Shown one piece after another: positions 28,650-37,586 of a stretch of DNA of 58,272 nt. The notes below the pieces were generated by a model. The model made no database searches. It was not told the origin of the DNA and worked only from the letters and a program-made list of their open reading frames with translations. The translations under genes and the position numbers were made by a program. Every line of letters begins with the position of its first letter. Position 1 is the stretch's first letter. The stretch spans positions 1 through 58,272 of the forward strand of contig CAIYTT010000204.1 in the NCBI GenBank assembly GCA_903929195.1. Direction: 5' to 3'. Source of the DNA: an uncultured Bacteroidota bacterium. Its GTDB lineage: Bacteria > Bacteroidota > Bacteroidia > Chitinophagales > Chitinophagaceae.

Positions 28650-28699
28650 ACCTTAAATAAATAAAGCAATTCATTTGAATTGCTTTATTTATTTAAGGT
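28650..28699. terminator. 50-base perfect palindrome (bidirectional terminator candidate)
   Basis: Two 24-base arms (28650-28673, 28676-28699) are exact reverse complements around a two-base TT centre. The stem contains AAATAAATAAAGCAATTCA on the left. It lies between two minus-strand genes, so it would terminate the outer-membrane protein gene at 28713. The AT-rich arms give T-runs on either strand. Confidence 0.7.
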
Positions 28700-28712
28700 A
28701 AGCAGTATATTT

Positions 28713-29324
28713 TTATAAGCCGGTAGCTAAACCGAATCTAATTACAGGTTGACCATAATAAGGACTATACGCTTGTTGTAATACATCATACATTAATTCC
28801 ATTACACCAGATAGCCTGCCACCCAAATGTTGCTTAATGCCCAAACCAATAAGCAAACAAGGAGTTGTAATATTTGTTAAAACAATATTAGGTTGTCCAT
28901 AATTGTCTAATGGTTCTTGTAGGTGTGTAAAATCATATTCAAAAACACCGCAAGCGTAAATGTTTTTATAAATAAAATATCTAGACCACACACTTGGATA
29001 TATAATGTGTTCATATTCATAATATTGCACATTATTAGCCATATCGTAAGAATACGGTGCTTTATAATATTGGTAACCTAAACCGATACCGGCAGAAAAT
29101 TTATCAGTAAACCGATAGCCTACTATTGGCGAAATGCCAAAGTTTGCCGAGCCGCCACCGAACCCTGCATTTAAACCACCGCCTAAAATAAGTTTATCGG
29201 GGTCGTAACCTTTTTTCTGTGTTTTTTTATGATAGCCCGAATGACCGGAGCTGGAATAAATATCTTGGGCAAAAATATTTGAAATGCCTAAACAAAAAAG
29301 AAATACAAGAATTGTTTTTTTCAT
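28713..29324 (-). CDS. Outer-membrane beta-barrel-type protein of unknown function
   Basis: A 203-residue protein with a signal peptide (MKKTILVFLFCLGISNIFAQ) followed by repeated aromatic-glycine beta strands (GGGLNAGFGGGSANFGISPIV, FSAGIGLGYQYYKAP, IYACGVFEYDF, PCLLIGLGIKQHLGG). This resembles the small outer-membrane barrel proteins of Bacteroidota. There are no catalytic motifs. The last residues (PVIRFGLATGL) fit a closing beta strand. It is transcribed alone; a TAGTTTTG box lies 43 bases upstream. Confidence 0.75.
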   Translation of the reverse strand: MKKTILVFLFCLGISNIFAQDIYSSSGHSGYHKKTQKKGYDPDKLILGGGLNAGFGGGSANFGISPIVGYRFTDKFSAGIGLGYQYYKAPYSYDMANNVQYYEYEHIIYPSVWSRYFIYKNIYACGVFEYDFTHLQEPLDNYGQPNIVLTNITTPCLLIGLGIKQHLGGRLSGVMELMYDVLQQAYSPYYGQPVIRFGLATGL

Positions 29325-29366
29325 AAAAATATATTTCTATAACGAAATTAATAAAATTATTTTATA

Positions 29367-29374
29367 CAAAACTA
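29367..29374 (-). promoter_or_regulatory. -7 promoter box for the outer-membrane protein gene
   Basis: TAGTTTTG on the minus strand, 43 bases before the start at 29324. Confidence 0.5.
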
Positions 29375-29559
29375 TAAATTTTTATTCCTATTTAATCAAA
29401 AAAATATTTAAATGTTTTTACACGATAAAAATCTTAACATATAAAATATATTTTTGAAAAATTAGTAAGTATAAGGATATTTCAGTGCTCATTTTTGTTA
29501 TTAATTTAGATGAACCCAATAGTATAAAAGTTTACTATTTTCTACATTTCTAAAACCTA

Positions 29560-29567
29560 TACCTTTG
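29560..29567 (+). promoter_or_regulatory. -7 promoter box for mqnD
   Basis: TACCTTTG ends 16 bases before the ATG at 29584; fits TAnnTTTG. Confidence 0.55.
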
Positions 29568-29583
29568 TGGCTAAATAAAATAA

Positions 29584-30417
29584 ATGAAATTTACAATTGG
29601 CTTTAGCCCTTGCCCTAACGATACTTTTATTTTTGATGCAATGGTAAATGGTAAAATTGATACCAAAGGAATTCAATTTGATTTTGTGCTAGAAGATGTG
29701 GCTACACTAAATAAATGGGCCGAAGAAGGCAAACTGGATATTACAAAATTAAGTTACAGTACTTTTTTGCACACGGTAAACAACTATGCTTTATTACATA
29801 GTGGCAGTGCATTGGGCAAAGGTGTAGGCCCATTATTGGTATCTAAGAAAAATATTGATTTGTCAAAAATCAGTACGTCTAAAATTGCTATTCCCGGTTT
29901 TAATACTACTGCCAATTTATTGTTGTCTCTTGCACTGCCTGATGCAAAAAATAAAACAGCATTAGTATTCAGTGATATAGAAAATGCTGTATTAAACAAT
30001 GAATATGATGCCGGATTAATAATACACGAAGGTAGGTTTACGTATGAAGCTAAAGGACTAACAAAAATTATAGACTTAGGTGAATGGTGGGAAAGCACTA
30101 CAAATGCGGCAATACCATTAGGGGGCATTGTAATGAAGCGAAGTTATAATGCAGAATTATGTGCTACTATTAACAGTATTATAAAAGATAGTCTGGCTTA
30201 TTCATGGCAACATTACCCGCAGCTATCCCCATTTATTACCCAGAATGCACAAGAAATGGATGAAAAAGTAATGAGACAACATATAGAGCTTTATGTAAAT
30301 GAATACACTACCGATTTAGGCGAGATAGGCAGAATGGCTATAAATACGTTATTTAATAAAGCAATAGAAACAGGATTACTACAAAATAGCAACATGCCTA
30401 CATCTATTTTTTATTAA
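29584..30417 (+). CDS. mqnD: 1,4-dihydroxy-6-naphthoate synthase MqnD
   Basis: A 277-residue enzyme of the futalosine pathway of menaquinone synthesis that makes 1,4-dihydroxy-6-naphthoate from cyclic dehypoxanthine futalosine. It has the MqnA/MqnD family fold; the start FTIGFSPCPNDTFIFDAMVNG and LDITKLSYSTFLH distinguish it as MqnD rather than MqnA. The family shows a periplasmic-binding-protein-like fold, but no signal peptide is present, as expected. Its presence suggests that the cell uses the futalosine route. It heads a plus-strand run with rnhB starting 11 bases after its stop. Confidence 0.93.
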   Translation: MKFTIGFSPCPNDTFIFDAMVNGKIDTKGIQFDFVLEDVATLNKWAEEGKLDITKLSYSTFLHTVNNYALLHSGSALGKGVGPLLVSKKNIDLSKISTSKIAIPGFNTTANLLLSLALPDAKNKTALVFSDIENAVLNNEYDAGLIIHEGRFTYEAKGLTKIIDLGEWWESTTNAAIPLGGIVMKRSYNAELCATINSIIKDSLAYSWQHYPQLSPFITQNAQEMDEKVMRQHIELYVNEYTTDLGEIGRMAINTLFNKAIETGLLQNSNMPTSIFY

Positions 30418-30428
30418 TTTTTTTTAAA

Positions 30429-31052
30429 ATGGTGCTACAATCTTACTATAAAGAAGGACTAATAGAAGCTGGTTGCGATGAAGCGGGCAGGGGATGCTTG
30501 GCAGGACCCGTGTTTGCTGCAACTGTAATATTAGCCCCCGATTTTTACCACCCGCTTTTAAACGACAGTAAGCAAGTTTTAGAAAAAGACCGTGATATAC
30601 TAAGAGCAGTAATTGAAAAAGAGGCGATAGAATGGGCTGTAGCCACAATTGATTCTACTGAAATAGATAAAATAAATATTCTAAATGCTTCGTTTAAAGC
30701 AATGCATGCTGCAATAGCACAATTAAAACAAAAAATAGATTTATTATTAATAGATGGGCATCTATTCCCTGCTTATTTTGGCATAGCACATAAATGCATT
30801 GTAAAAGGCGATGAAAAAATGACATCAATAGCTGCAGCAAGCATTCTTGCAAAAACATATAGAGATGAATACATGTATGTTATTGATAAAGAATACCCTG
30901 AATATGAATGGAATAATAATAAAGGGTATGGAACAGCATTACATAGAAAAAAAATAAAAGAACACGGTATATCACCTTATCATAGAAAAACATTTGGTAT
31001 TTGTAAAGAAATGGTGTCATTTAAAGTTGATTTTTTTTACAATCATAAATAA
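30429..31052 (+). CDS. rnhB: Ribonuclease HII
   Basis: A 207-residue enzyme that cuts the RNA strand of RNA-DNA hybrids and removes single ribonucleotides. The family signature is GCDEAGRGCLAGPVFAA with the catalytic D17 and E18; LLIDGH (near residue 110) holds the next acidic residue, and SIAAASILAKTYRDEYM (near 139-155) contains the last catalytic Asp. GYGTALHRKKIKEHG and PYHRKTF complete the pattern. It starts 11 bases after mqnD, which suggests co-transcription. Confidence 0.97.
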   Translation: MVLQSYYKEGLIEAGCDEAGRGCLAGPVFAATVILAPDFYHPLLNDSKQVLEKDRDILRAVIEKEAIEWAVATIDSTEIDKINILNASFKAMHAAIAQLKQKIDLLLIDGHLFPAYFGIAHKCIVKGDEKMTSIAAASILAKTYRDEYMYVIDKEYPEYEWNNNKGYGTALHRKKIKEHGISPYHRKTFGICKEMVSFKVDFFYNHK

Positions 31053-31151
31053 GATAAAATAAAAAAAAGTGTTCTGACTATCTACATTTCTTTAAAAATT
31101 TTAATTCTTGACAAAAATCAAATAGTTTCGCATTTTAAATAAAGATAAACA

Positions 31152-32138
31152 ATGAGTGATATTCGCCATAACTGGACCAAAGAAGAAATAAGTGAAATAT
31201 ACAATCGTCCTTTATTAACACTTGCATTAGATGCTGCCATTATGCATCGCAAATACCATAAAGAGGGTGAGGTGCAAGTGAGCAGTTTGCTTTCTATTAA
31301 AACAGGCGGCTGTAAAGAAGATTGCGGTTATTGTTCTCAATCGGCTAAATATAATACGGGCTTACAAGTGCTTGCATTAATGCAAGTTAACGATGTGGTA
31401 ACTGCTGCCGAGAAAGCCAAAGCCGGTGGTGCATCTCGTTTTTGTATGGGTGCTGCTTGGCGTGAAGTGCGTGATAACAGTGATTTTGATAGGGTATTAG
31501 AAATGGTACAATCCGTAAATGAATTAGGACTGGAAGTATGCTGTACTTTAGGTATGCTTACAGCCGAACAAGCTGAAAGATTGGCACAGGCCGGACTTTA
31601 TGCCTATAATCATAATATAGATACATCGAAAGAGCATTATAGTGAAGTAATTTCTACCCGCACTTACGATGACCGTTTAAATACGATTAATAATGTACGT
31701 AAAGCAGGTATTACTGTATGTAGCGGTGGTATTATTGGCTTAGGTGAAACAGATACAGATAGAATAGGTATGTTGCAAACATTGGTTAATTTACCAACCC
31801 ACCCGGAATCGGTACCTATAAATGCGTTAGTACCTGTTGCCGGCACACCTATGGAAGATAATAAACGTGTATCGTTTGACGAGATGGTACGTATGGTTGC
31901 TACAGCCAGACTATTAATGCCTAAGTCGGCAGTCCGCTTATCGGCAGGCAGGCTTGAAATGTCTATTGCAGAGCAGGCACTCTGTTTTATGGCAGGGGCA
32001 AATTCTATATTTGCAGGCGATAAATTGCTTACAACAGCGAATCCGGAATTTAATGCTGACATGGAAATGTTTAAAATATTAGGCTTGAGTCCTAAAGCGG
32101 CTTATGCCGATGCAGAACATCACCACCACCATAACTAA
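31152..32138 (+). CDS. bioB: Biotin synthase BioB
   Basis: A 328-residue radical-SAM enzyme that inserts sulfur into dethiobiotin. The radical-SAM cluster ligands are C54, C58 and C61 in [45 protein letters not shown] and PVAGTPMED follow, and SAGRLEMS holds the arginine that binds the [2Fe-2S] cluster. The protein ends in five histidines before a final Asn, an unusual natural tail. A BioF-like gene follows after 12 bases, so biotin genes are paired here. The upstream gap has a near-match promoter (TAGTTTCG) but no BirA-like operator that I can see. Confidence 0.97.
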   Translation: MSDIRHNWTKEEISEIYNRPLLTLALDAAIMHRKYHKEGEVQVSSLLSIKTGGCKEDCGYCSQSAKYNTGLQVLALMQVNDVVTAAEKAKAGGASRFCMGAAWREVRDNSDFDRVLEMVQSVNELGLEVCCTLGMLTAEQAERLAQAGLYAYNHNIDTSKEHYSEVISTRTYDDRLNTINNVRKAGITVCSGGIIGLGETDTDRIGMLQTLVNLPTHPESVPINALVPVAGTPMEDNKRVSFDEMVRMVATARLLMPKSAVRLSAGRLEMSIAEQALCFMAGANSIFAGDKLLTTANPEFNADMEMFKILGLSPKAAYADAEHHHHHN

Positions 32139-32150
32139 CAATAAATTAGT

Positions 32151-33272
32151 ATGAATCTTGTTGACCAATATCTTGAACAAAAATTACTGGAGCGTAAACA
32201 AAGTGATAATTATAGAGAATTATCACTTTGTAATTCGCCCATAGATTTTTTTTCAAACGATTATTTGGGATTAGCAAATACAGGAATACTTAGTGATTGT
32301 ATGCGGGATGTACCCGCAAGTAAATGCACAACAGGTTCATCGGGTTCAAGACTTATATCAGGAAATACTATAGAAACAGAATTGTTAGAAAATTTTATTG
32401 CAGTATTTCATAAAAGTGAAGCTGCTTTAATCTTTAATTCAGGCTATGTGGCAAACATGGGCTTGATAAGTGCAATAGCAAGCCGCAATACAACAATACT
32501 ATACGACGAGCTTTGCCATGCTAGTATTGTTGATGGTATTAGACTGGTACAAAGTATAAAAAAACATAAATTCGGACATAATAATTTAGGGCAGCTAAAA
32601 GAAAAATTAGAACAACTGCAAGCCGACGAAACTAAAATAGTAATTGTAGAATCTGTGTATTCTATGGATGGTGATAAAGCACCATTAGTAGAAATAGCCG
32701 ACTTATGCGAACAATACCATGCCCGCCTTATTGTAGATGAAGCTCATGCTACCGGTGTATTCGGTAATAATGGCGAAGGGCTTACGGTGGCTTTGGGGTT
32801 AGAAAAAAGAGTATTTGCCCGTGTTCATACTTTTGGTAAGGCATTGGGTTGCCATGGCGCAGCAGTTGTAGGTTCTAATTTATTAAGAAATTATTTAATC
32901 AATTTTTCGAGACCCTTTATATATACAACCGCATTACCGGGTCATGCTATTCAATCTGCTTATTGTGCTTATAAATATATTTCATCGCCACAATTTACAA
33001 ACCAACCCTTACACGAGCTTATTGCCTATTTTAGGCTTTGGGTTAAAGAAATGGGTATGAGTGGCTGGATAGATAGCCACAGCCCGATACAAGCTTTGAT
33101 ATTAGGTGATAATGGACGCTGTAAAACAATTGCAGCTAATTTGCAACAAGCAGGTTTAATGATAAAACCTATACTATACCCAACAGTACCAATTGGTAAA
33201 GAAAGATTGCGAATAAGTTTACACTCTTTTAATACAAAAAAACAAGTTGATTTATTGTTTGAAAACATATAA
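32151..33272 (+). CDS. bioF: 8-amino-7-oxononanoate synthase-like enzyme (BioF family)
   Basis: A 373-residue PLP-dependent alpha-oxoamine synthase. The PLP lysine is K230 in HTFGKALGCHG; the Asp binding the pyridine nitrogen is in RLIVDEAHATGVFG (195-205); FFSNDYLGLAN and TGSSGSRLISGN at the start and GYVANMGLISAI are typical. BioF makes 8-amino-7-oxononanoate from pimeloyl-ACP and alanine. The position directly after bioB supports biotin synthesis over other family members (KBL, serine palmitoyltransferase). It is shorter than KBL. Confidence 0.92.
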   Translation: MNLVDQYLEQKLLERKQSDNYRELSLCNSPIDFFSNDYLGLANTGILSDCMRDVPASKCTTGSSGSRLISGNTIETELLENFIAVFHKSEAALIFNSGYVANMGLISAIASRNTTILYDELCHASIVDGIRLVQSIKKHKFGHNNLGQLKEKLEQLQADETKIVIVESVYSMDGDKAPLVEIADLCEQYHARLIVDEAHATGVFGNNGEGLTVALGLEKRVFARVHTFGKALGCHGAAVVGSNLLRNYLINFSRPFIYTTALPGHAIQSAYCAYKYISSPQFTNQPLHELIAYFRLWVKEMGMSGWIDSHSPIQALILGDNGRCKTIAANLQQAGLMIKPILYPTVPIGKERLRISLHSFNTKKQVDLLFENI

Positions 33273-33298
33273 TACAGACTATATTTTCTAAATAAAGA

Positions 33299-33306
33299 TA
33301 GTTTTG
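33299..33306 (+). promoter_or_regulatory. -7 promoter box for nth
   Basis: TAGTTTTG, 47 bases before the nth ATG; fits TAnnTTTG. Confidence 0.45.
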
Positions 33307-33353
33307 GTAGTATTAATAAATTTATAATAACGTTATATAAATCAGTATTTACT

Positions 33354-33995
33354 ATGACTTTAAAAGAGCGCTATGACTATGTTATAGCATGGTTTATAAA
33401 AAATAGACCCAATGCCGAAACAGAACTTAATTATACCAATCCTTTTGAGTTATTGACAGCAGTTATTTTATCGGCACAATGCACAGACAAGAGGGTAAAT
33501 ATGGTTACACCCCGGTTATTCAACCAATACCCTACTCCGGAAAAGCTTGCAGTTGCAACCTTTGAAGAAGTAGAGCCATTGATACGCAGTGTAACATTTG
33601 CCAATAATAAAACGAAGCATTTAATAGGCATGGCAAACATGCTTGTAGAAAGATTTAATAGCAAAGTACCCGATACGATTGAAGACCTTATACAGTTGCC
33701 GGGTGTAGGGCGTAAAACAGCAAATGTAATTATTTCGGTAGTGTATAATCTGCCGGGTATGGCAGTTGATACACATGTGTTCAGAGTATCGGCACGTATA
33801 GGTTTAACCCAAGATTGTAAAACACCTTTACAAACAGAACAACAATTAGTAGCAAATATTCCGGAAGAATTACTTGCAACAGCCCACCATTGGTTAATAT
33901 TGCATGGCAGATATGTTTGTGTAGCCAGAAACCCAAAATGTACAGAATGTGGTTTAAAAGAGGCTTGTTTATATTTTGAAAAATTGGTAAAATAG
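33354..33995 (+). CDS. nth: Endonuclease III (Nth)
   Basis: A 213-residue bifunctional DNA glycosylase/AP lyase for oxidised pyrimidines. The helix-hairpin-helix is LPGVGRKTANVIISVV with the catalytic lysine in GRKTA, and the catalytic aspartate is in AVDTHVFRVSARIGL. The C-terminal [4Fe-4S] loop is complete: C-x6-C-x2-C-x5-C in CVARNPKCTECGLKEAC. Length is normal (E. coli Nth is 211). It follows bioF by 81 bases and has a candidate promoter of its own. Confidence 0.97.
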   Translation: MTLKERYDYVIAWFIKNRPNAETELNYTNPFELLTAVILSAQCTDKRVNMVTPRLFNQYPTPEKLAVATFEEVEPLIRSVTFANNKTKHLIGMANMLVERFNSKVPDTIEDLIQLPGVGRKTANVIISVVYNLPGMAVDTHVFRVSARIGLTQDCKTPLQTEQQLVANIPEELLATAHHWLILHGRYVCVARNPKCTECGLKEACLYFEKLVK

Positions 33996-34366
33996 TCGAT
34001 TTTCTTTCCAATCGAAAATAGTCAATTAAATGAATGATTATCGATTAGATAGTATAAAAAATACATTATATAGATTATTGTAGCTATATGCATAAAAGCT
34101 ATTATATTAAGCTGTTGCTTTATGGGCAGTCATTCAGGGCTACCTAATATAAAATTTTAATACCCTAAAAACCATTAATATATCTATTACTCTTATAAAA
34201 ATAAGTAAGTACTGTTATTGGTGTAGGCATTTTGTAATTTTAAAGAGATATAATGTTATAAATTGCAATTTACAAGCAATTATTTGAATTGATATAAATT
34301 ATTATTTGTTGTAATCACAATATAATTTCTTTTTGTTTCGCCTCAAAAAGTTTCTATTCAATATTC
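33996..34366. other. 371-base AT-rich convergent gap nth/GH3
   Basis: Between convergent genes. A weak hairpin (ATTTTC at 33999-34004 and GAAAAT at 34014-34019) right after the nth stop may be a terminator. No ORF above 20 codons deserves a call, and I see no other feature. Confidence 0.45.
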
Positions 34367-37300
34367 TTACTTTTCTTTTGCTACTTGTTTGTCATACGTC
34401 TTTTTTCTTTCGTGGTTTACAGGTATTCCGAATGATTCATAGATATAATCTTGTGCTATTGTGCGTACACTTAGTTTATTAATTTTATTGTTGGCAGCAG
34501 AAGGAAAAACTCTATTTGATAAAAATACGAACACGATGCCGGTAGCCGGGTCGGCCCAAGCACATGTACCTGTAAAGCCCTGATGACCAAAAGCGAATGC
34601 ACTGCATCGGTCTCCGGCAGGGCCACCATTATCTTCATCAACAGCAGGCTTATCAAAACCTAAGCCACGATGATTTAATAAACTATTGTATTTAGTAAAT
34701 AACTCAACTGTAGCAGGCTTAAAATAACGTTTACCGGCATACAATCCTTTATTTAATAGCATTTGGAAAATGACAGCTGCATCGCCTGCTGTAGAAAACA
34801 ACCCTGCATGACCTGCTACACCACCAAACATTGCTGCACCGGGGTCGTGTACAAAACCATAAATTTGTTGATTACGAAAACTTATATCATTTTCTGTAGG
34901 GGCAATTTTTAATGGTCCGAACTTCCTTAATGGTTTAAATAAAATATGCGATAGACCCAATGGTTTATAAAACTGCTCATCGGCATATTCATCAATCGTT
35001 TTGCCTGAAATTTTTTCAACAATAGCACCTAAAAAATAGTAGTCTAAATCGCTATAAACACTTTTACCGGCATTATCAAGTTTGCTTGTGTAAATGCGTT
35101 TCCATATAGTATCCATATAGTCGTTACGTAAATACACATCTCTTGCTACACGGGTTTGGAAGTCGCCTTTTTCAAATTTTCTGTAATAGCGTTTATTTAA
35201 TCGTCCTTTTTCATCTAATGTTTCTTTATAAAATGGTATCCAAGCTTTTAAACCCGCTTGATGCAATAGAAGGTCTTTTATTTTTATGTCTGCTTTGTTT
35301 GTGCCAATAGAAGCGGGCAAATAGTCGCTAATTTTTTTATCAAGGTCTAATTTTCCTTCTTCATACAAACGCATTACAGAAATTGTTGTTGCCAATATTT
35401 TTGTACAAGATGCCATATCATAGAGTACATTTTCATCTACCGGTGTTTCTTTGTCATATTTTAAATAGCCGAAAGATTTATCATAAAATACTTGTCCATT
35501 TTTTGCGGCAAAAACTCTGCAACCTGGAAACACACCATCAGTAATACATCGTTGTAAAAACATATCTAATTTATCTAACATTGCAGGGTCTTTTACACCG
35601 GCATCCTTAGGCATTAAAACAGGTTTTAATTCGGGAGAATTTTCAGGATTGTATTTTACTGTTTTTATTGCCGGCGGATTGTATTTACCAACTAAAGACA
35701 CCGGGCTAACGGGCAAATCTCCTTTTATTTTAGATTTCTTTATTAAAATGTCTGCCATTGCCCTATTGGTAACGCTATCATCGTCGTAGCCTAATAATAA
35801 GGATGGGCTTACAAAGCAACTTTGCATAGCATAAGCATTACCCATTAGTGCAATAAGTACATTTTTCTTTTTTGATAGTTGTTGTATAAATTTTACGTCA
35901 TTATTATCAATACCGTAATTATTGTCGGGAGTATAATTCAGATTATGAATACCTACTATAACAGCATCGTAAACTGAAATTTTATTAAGTATTTCTTCGC
36001 CTGCATCCTCATCACTGTTTTTTGGATACCAATAAGCGTCAACAGATTTATATTCATTTTCTAAACCCTCGTATAAAGGAGTTGTTGTATTGGCATTGAT
36101 ACCAATATAACCTAAACGCAAGTTTTCATTAATTTTATTTAATACATCATTGTCATCTCTTACAAGCGTGATTGCAGACTGTGCTATTTTATACCTTAAT
36201 GGAAAAACTTTTTGATTGAGGTCTTCTACAATATTTTTTATTTCTATATTTTTAAATTTATTTAATCCGGATTCATATTTCGCAGATAATATTTTCTTTA
36301 CACTGTGTTCTAACATTTCTTGCGATATAGCACCACTGTCTATTGCTGTTTTTATTTTTAATATTGCTTTTGGTACATCCTGAGAGAAAAGTAAAATATC
36401 ATTACCGGCTTCAAAAGCAACCAAATCAGCATCGCCGGCAGGAAAGTATTTTGTAACCCCTTTCATACTTAGAGCATCGGAAATTACTAAACCGGTAAAA
36501 TTTAATTTTGCTTTTAGTAAGTTGCTAATTGTATTTTTAGATAAAGAAGTAGGTAAATGCTCTTGGGTGTCTAAAGCAGGAACTTCAAGATGAGCTGACA
36601 TAACACTTTTAACGCCCCTGGCAATTAATTCTTTAAAAGGATAAAGTTCTAAGGTATCTAAAGCCGCATACGGTTTTAATATCAACGGTAAATCTTTATG
36701 CGAATCTACATTTGTATCGCCATGACCGGGAAAATGTTTTGCACATGCTATTACCCCATTATTCTGTAAACCACGCATATAGCCTATACCTAATTTAGCA
36801 ACCCATGTTTTATCTTCGCCAAAAGAACGGGTATTAATTACAGGATTTGCAGGGTTGTTATTTACATCAACATCCGGGGCAAAATCTATATTTACACCTA
36901 ATCTGTTGCATTGTGCGGCTATAGATGCACCCAATTCATAAGCCAGAGCTGTATCGTGAGTTGCACCCAGCATCATTTGTCGCGGAAAACTTTTTACACT
37001 ATCCAATCTCATACCTATACCCCATTCTGCATCCATAGCAATAAGTAAAGGTACTTGTGCCAGTTGTTGATATTTATTGGTTAATAGTGCTTGGCGAGCC
37101 GGCCCACCTTGCATAAAAATTAAGCCACCTATTTGATGGTCTTTAAGTAATTGTGTTATAAGTTCTTCATTATAGTTTTTACCGCCTGAATAGGCTGCTA
37201 CCATAAATAATTGACCAATACGTTCGTCTATTGTCAATTTATTATATACACTGTCTATCCATACAGCTTTACCGGTTGTAATAGGTATTATTTGCGTAAC

Positions 37301-37384
37301 TTTCTTTTTACGGTCGGCAAATGCATAACATGAAATTAATATAAATGCAAGAAATGCAACAAAACCCTTTCGGAATATGCTCAT
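34367..37384 (-). CDS. GH3 beta-N-acetylhexosaminidase fused to a class C beta-lactamase-type serine hydrolase
   Basis: A 1005-residue secreted or periplasmic protein with a signal peptide (MSIFRKGFVAFLAFILISCYAFA). Residues about 45-400 are a NagZ-like GH3 domain: IGQLFMVAAYSGG, DFAPDVDVN, KHFPGHGDTNVDSHKDLP (216-233, with the His-Asp pair of NagZ enzymes) and the nucleophile D303 in VISDALSMKG. Residues about 400-570 resemble the second GH3 domain. Residues about 600-980 are a serine hydrolase with SxxK as S659-K662 in MASCTKIL and a Tyr motif in YSDLDYYFLG. The fusion is known in Bacteroidota and suggests peptidoglycan recycling or remodelling. A TAATTTTG box is close upstream. Confidence 0.94.
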   Translation of the reverse strand: MSIFRKGFVAFLAFILISCYAFADRKKKVTQIIPITTGKAVWIDSVYNKLTIDERIGQLFMVAAYSGGKNYNEELITQLLKDHQIGGLIFMQGGPARQALLTNKYQQLAQVPLLIAMDAEWGIGMRLDSVKSFPRQMMLGATHDTALAYELGASIAAQCNRLGVNIDFAPDVDVNNNPANPVINTRSFGEDKTWVAKLGIGYMRGLQNNGVIACAKHFPGHGDTNVDSHKDLPLILKPYAALDTLELYPFKELIARGVKSVMSAHLEVPALDTQEHLPTSLSKNTISNLLKAKLNFTGLVISDALSMKGVTKYFPAGDADLVAFEAGNDILLFSQDVPKAILKIKTAIDSGAISQEMLEHSVKKILSAKYESGLNKFKNIEIKNIVEDLNQKVFPLRYKIAQSAITLVRDDNDVLNKINENLRLGYIGINANTTTPLYEGLENEYKSVDAYWYPKNSDEDAGEEILNKISVYDAVIVGIHNLNYTPDNNYGIDNNDVKFIQQLSKKKNVLIALMGNAYAMQSCFVSPSLLLGYDDDSVTNRAMADILIKKSKIKGDLPVSPVSLVGKYNPPAIKTVKYNPENSPELKPVLMPKDAGVKDPAMLDKLDMFLQRCITDGVFPGCRVFAAKNGQVFYDKSFGYLKYDKETPVDENVLYDMASCTKILATTISVMRLYEEGKLDLDKKISDYLPASIGTNKADIKIKDLLLHQAGLKAWIPFYKETLDEKGRLNKRYYRKFEKGDFQTRVARDVYLRNDYMDTIWKRIYTSKLDNAGKSVYSDLDYYFLGAIVEKISGKTIDEYADEQFYKPLGLSHILFKPLRKFGPLKIAPTENDISFRNQQIYGFVHDPGAAMFGGVAGHAGLFSTAGDAAVIFQMLLNKGLYAGKRYFKPATVELFTKYNSLLNHRGLGFDKPAVDEDNGGPAGDRCSAFAFGHQGFTGTCAWADPATGIVFVFLSNRVFPSAANNKINKLSVRTIAQDYIYESFGIPVNHERKKTYDKQVAKEK

Positions 37385-37389
37385 AAAAA

Positions 37390-37397
37390 CAAAATTA
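37390..37397 (-). promoter_or_regulatory. -7 promoter box for the GH3 fusion gene
   Basis: TAATTTTG on the minus strand, only 5 bases before the ATG at 37384. If it is used, the transcript is leaderless or starts inside the annotated gene. Confidence 0.4.
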
Positions 37398-37463
37398 ATG
37401 GTATTTGCATTAATTTATGCAAGTATAATAAATCATTATAACTATTCTTTACTTTAGAACAAA

Positions 37464-37513
37464 TCTTGAAGGGGTGGTATTGTTTTTTATAAAATAATAC
37501 CACCCCTTCAGGG
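37464..37513. terminator. Long palindrome related to the one at 703
   Basis: Arms 37464-37486 and 37491-37513 are reverse complements except for two positions, around a four-base loop. The right arm reads on its reverse strand CCCTGAAGGGG followed by a TATTATTTT end, closely matching the stem at 703-758. It separates the GH3 gene and hemN, both on the minus strand, so it would terminate hemN. Confidence 0.7.
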
Positions 37514-37586
37514 TTTTACCAAAACTTAGCATTTAATTTTATAATAATATTATCTCTATTGGGATTAAAATGTTTTATAATACCCA

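Noticed and set aside
31053-31151. Search for a biotin repressor site or riboswitch before bioB
   Set aside because: No long inverted repeat of the BirA type and no conserved RNA fold seen; only a near-match promoter.
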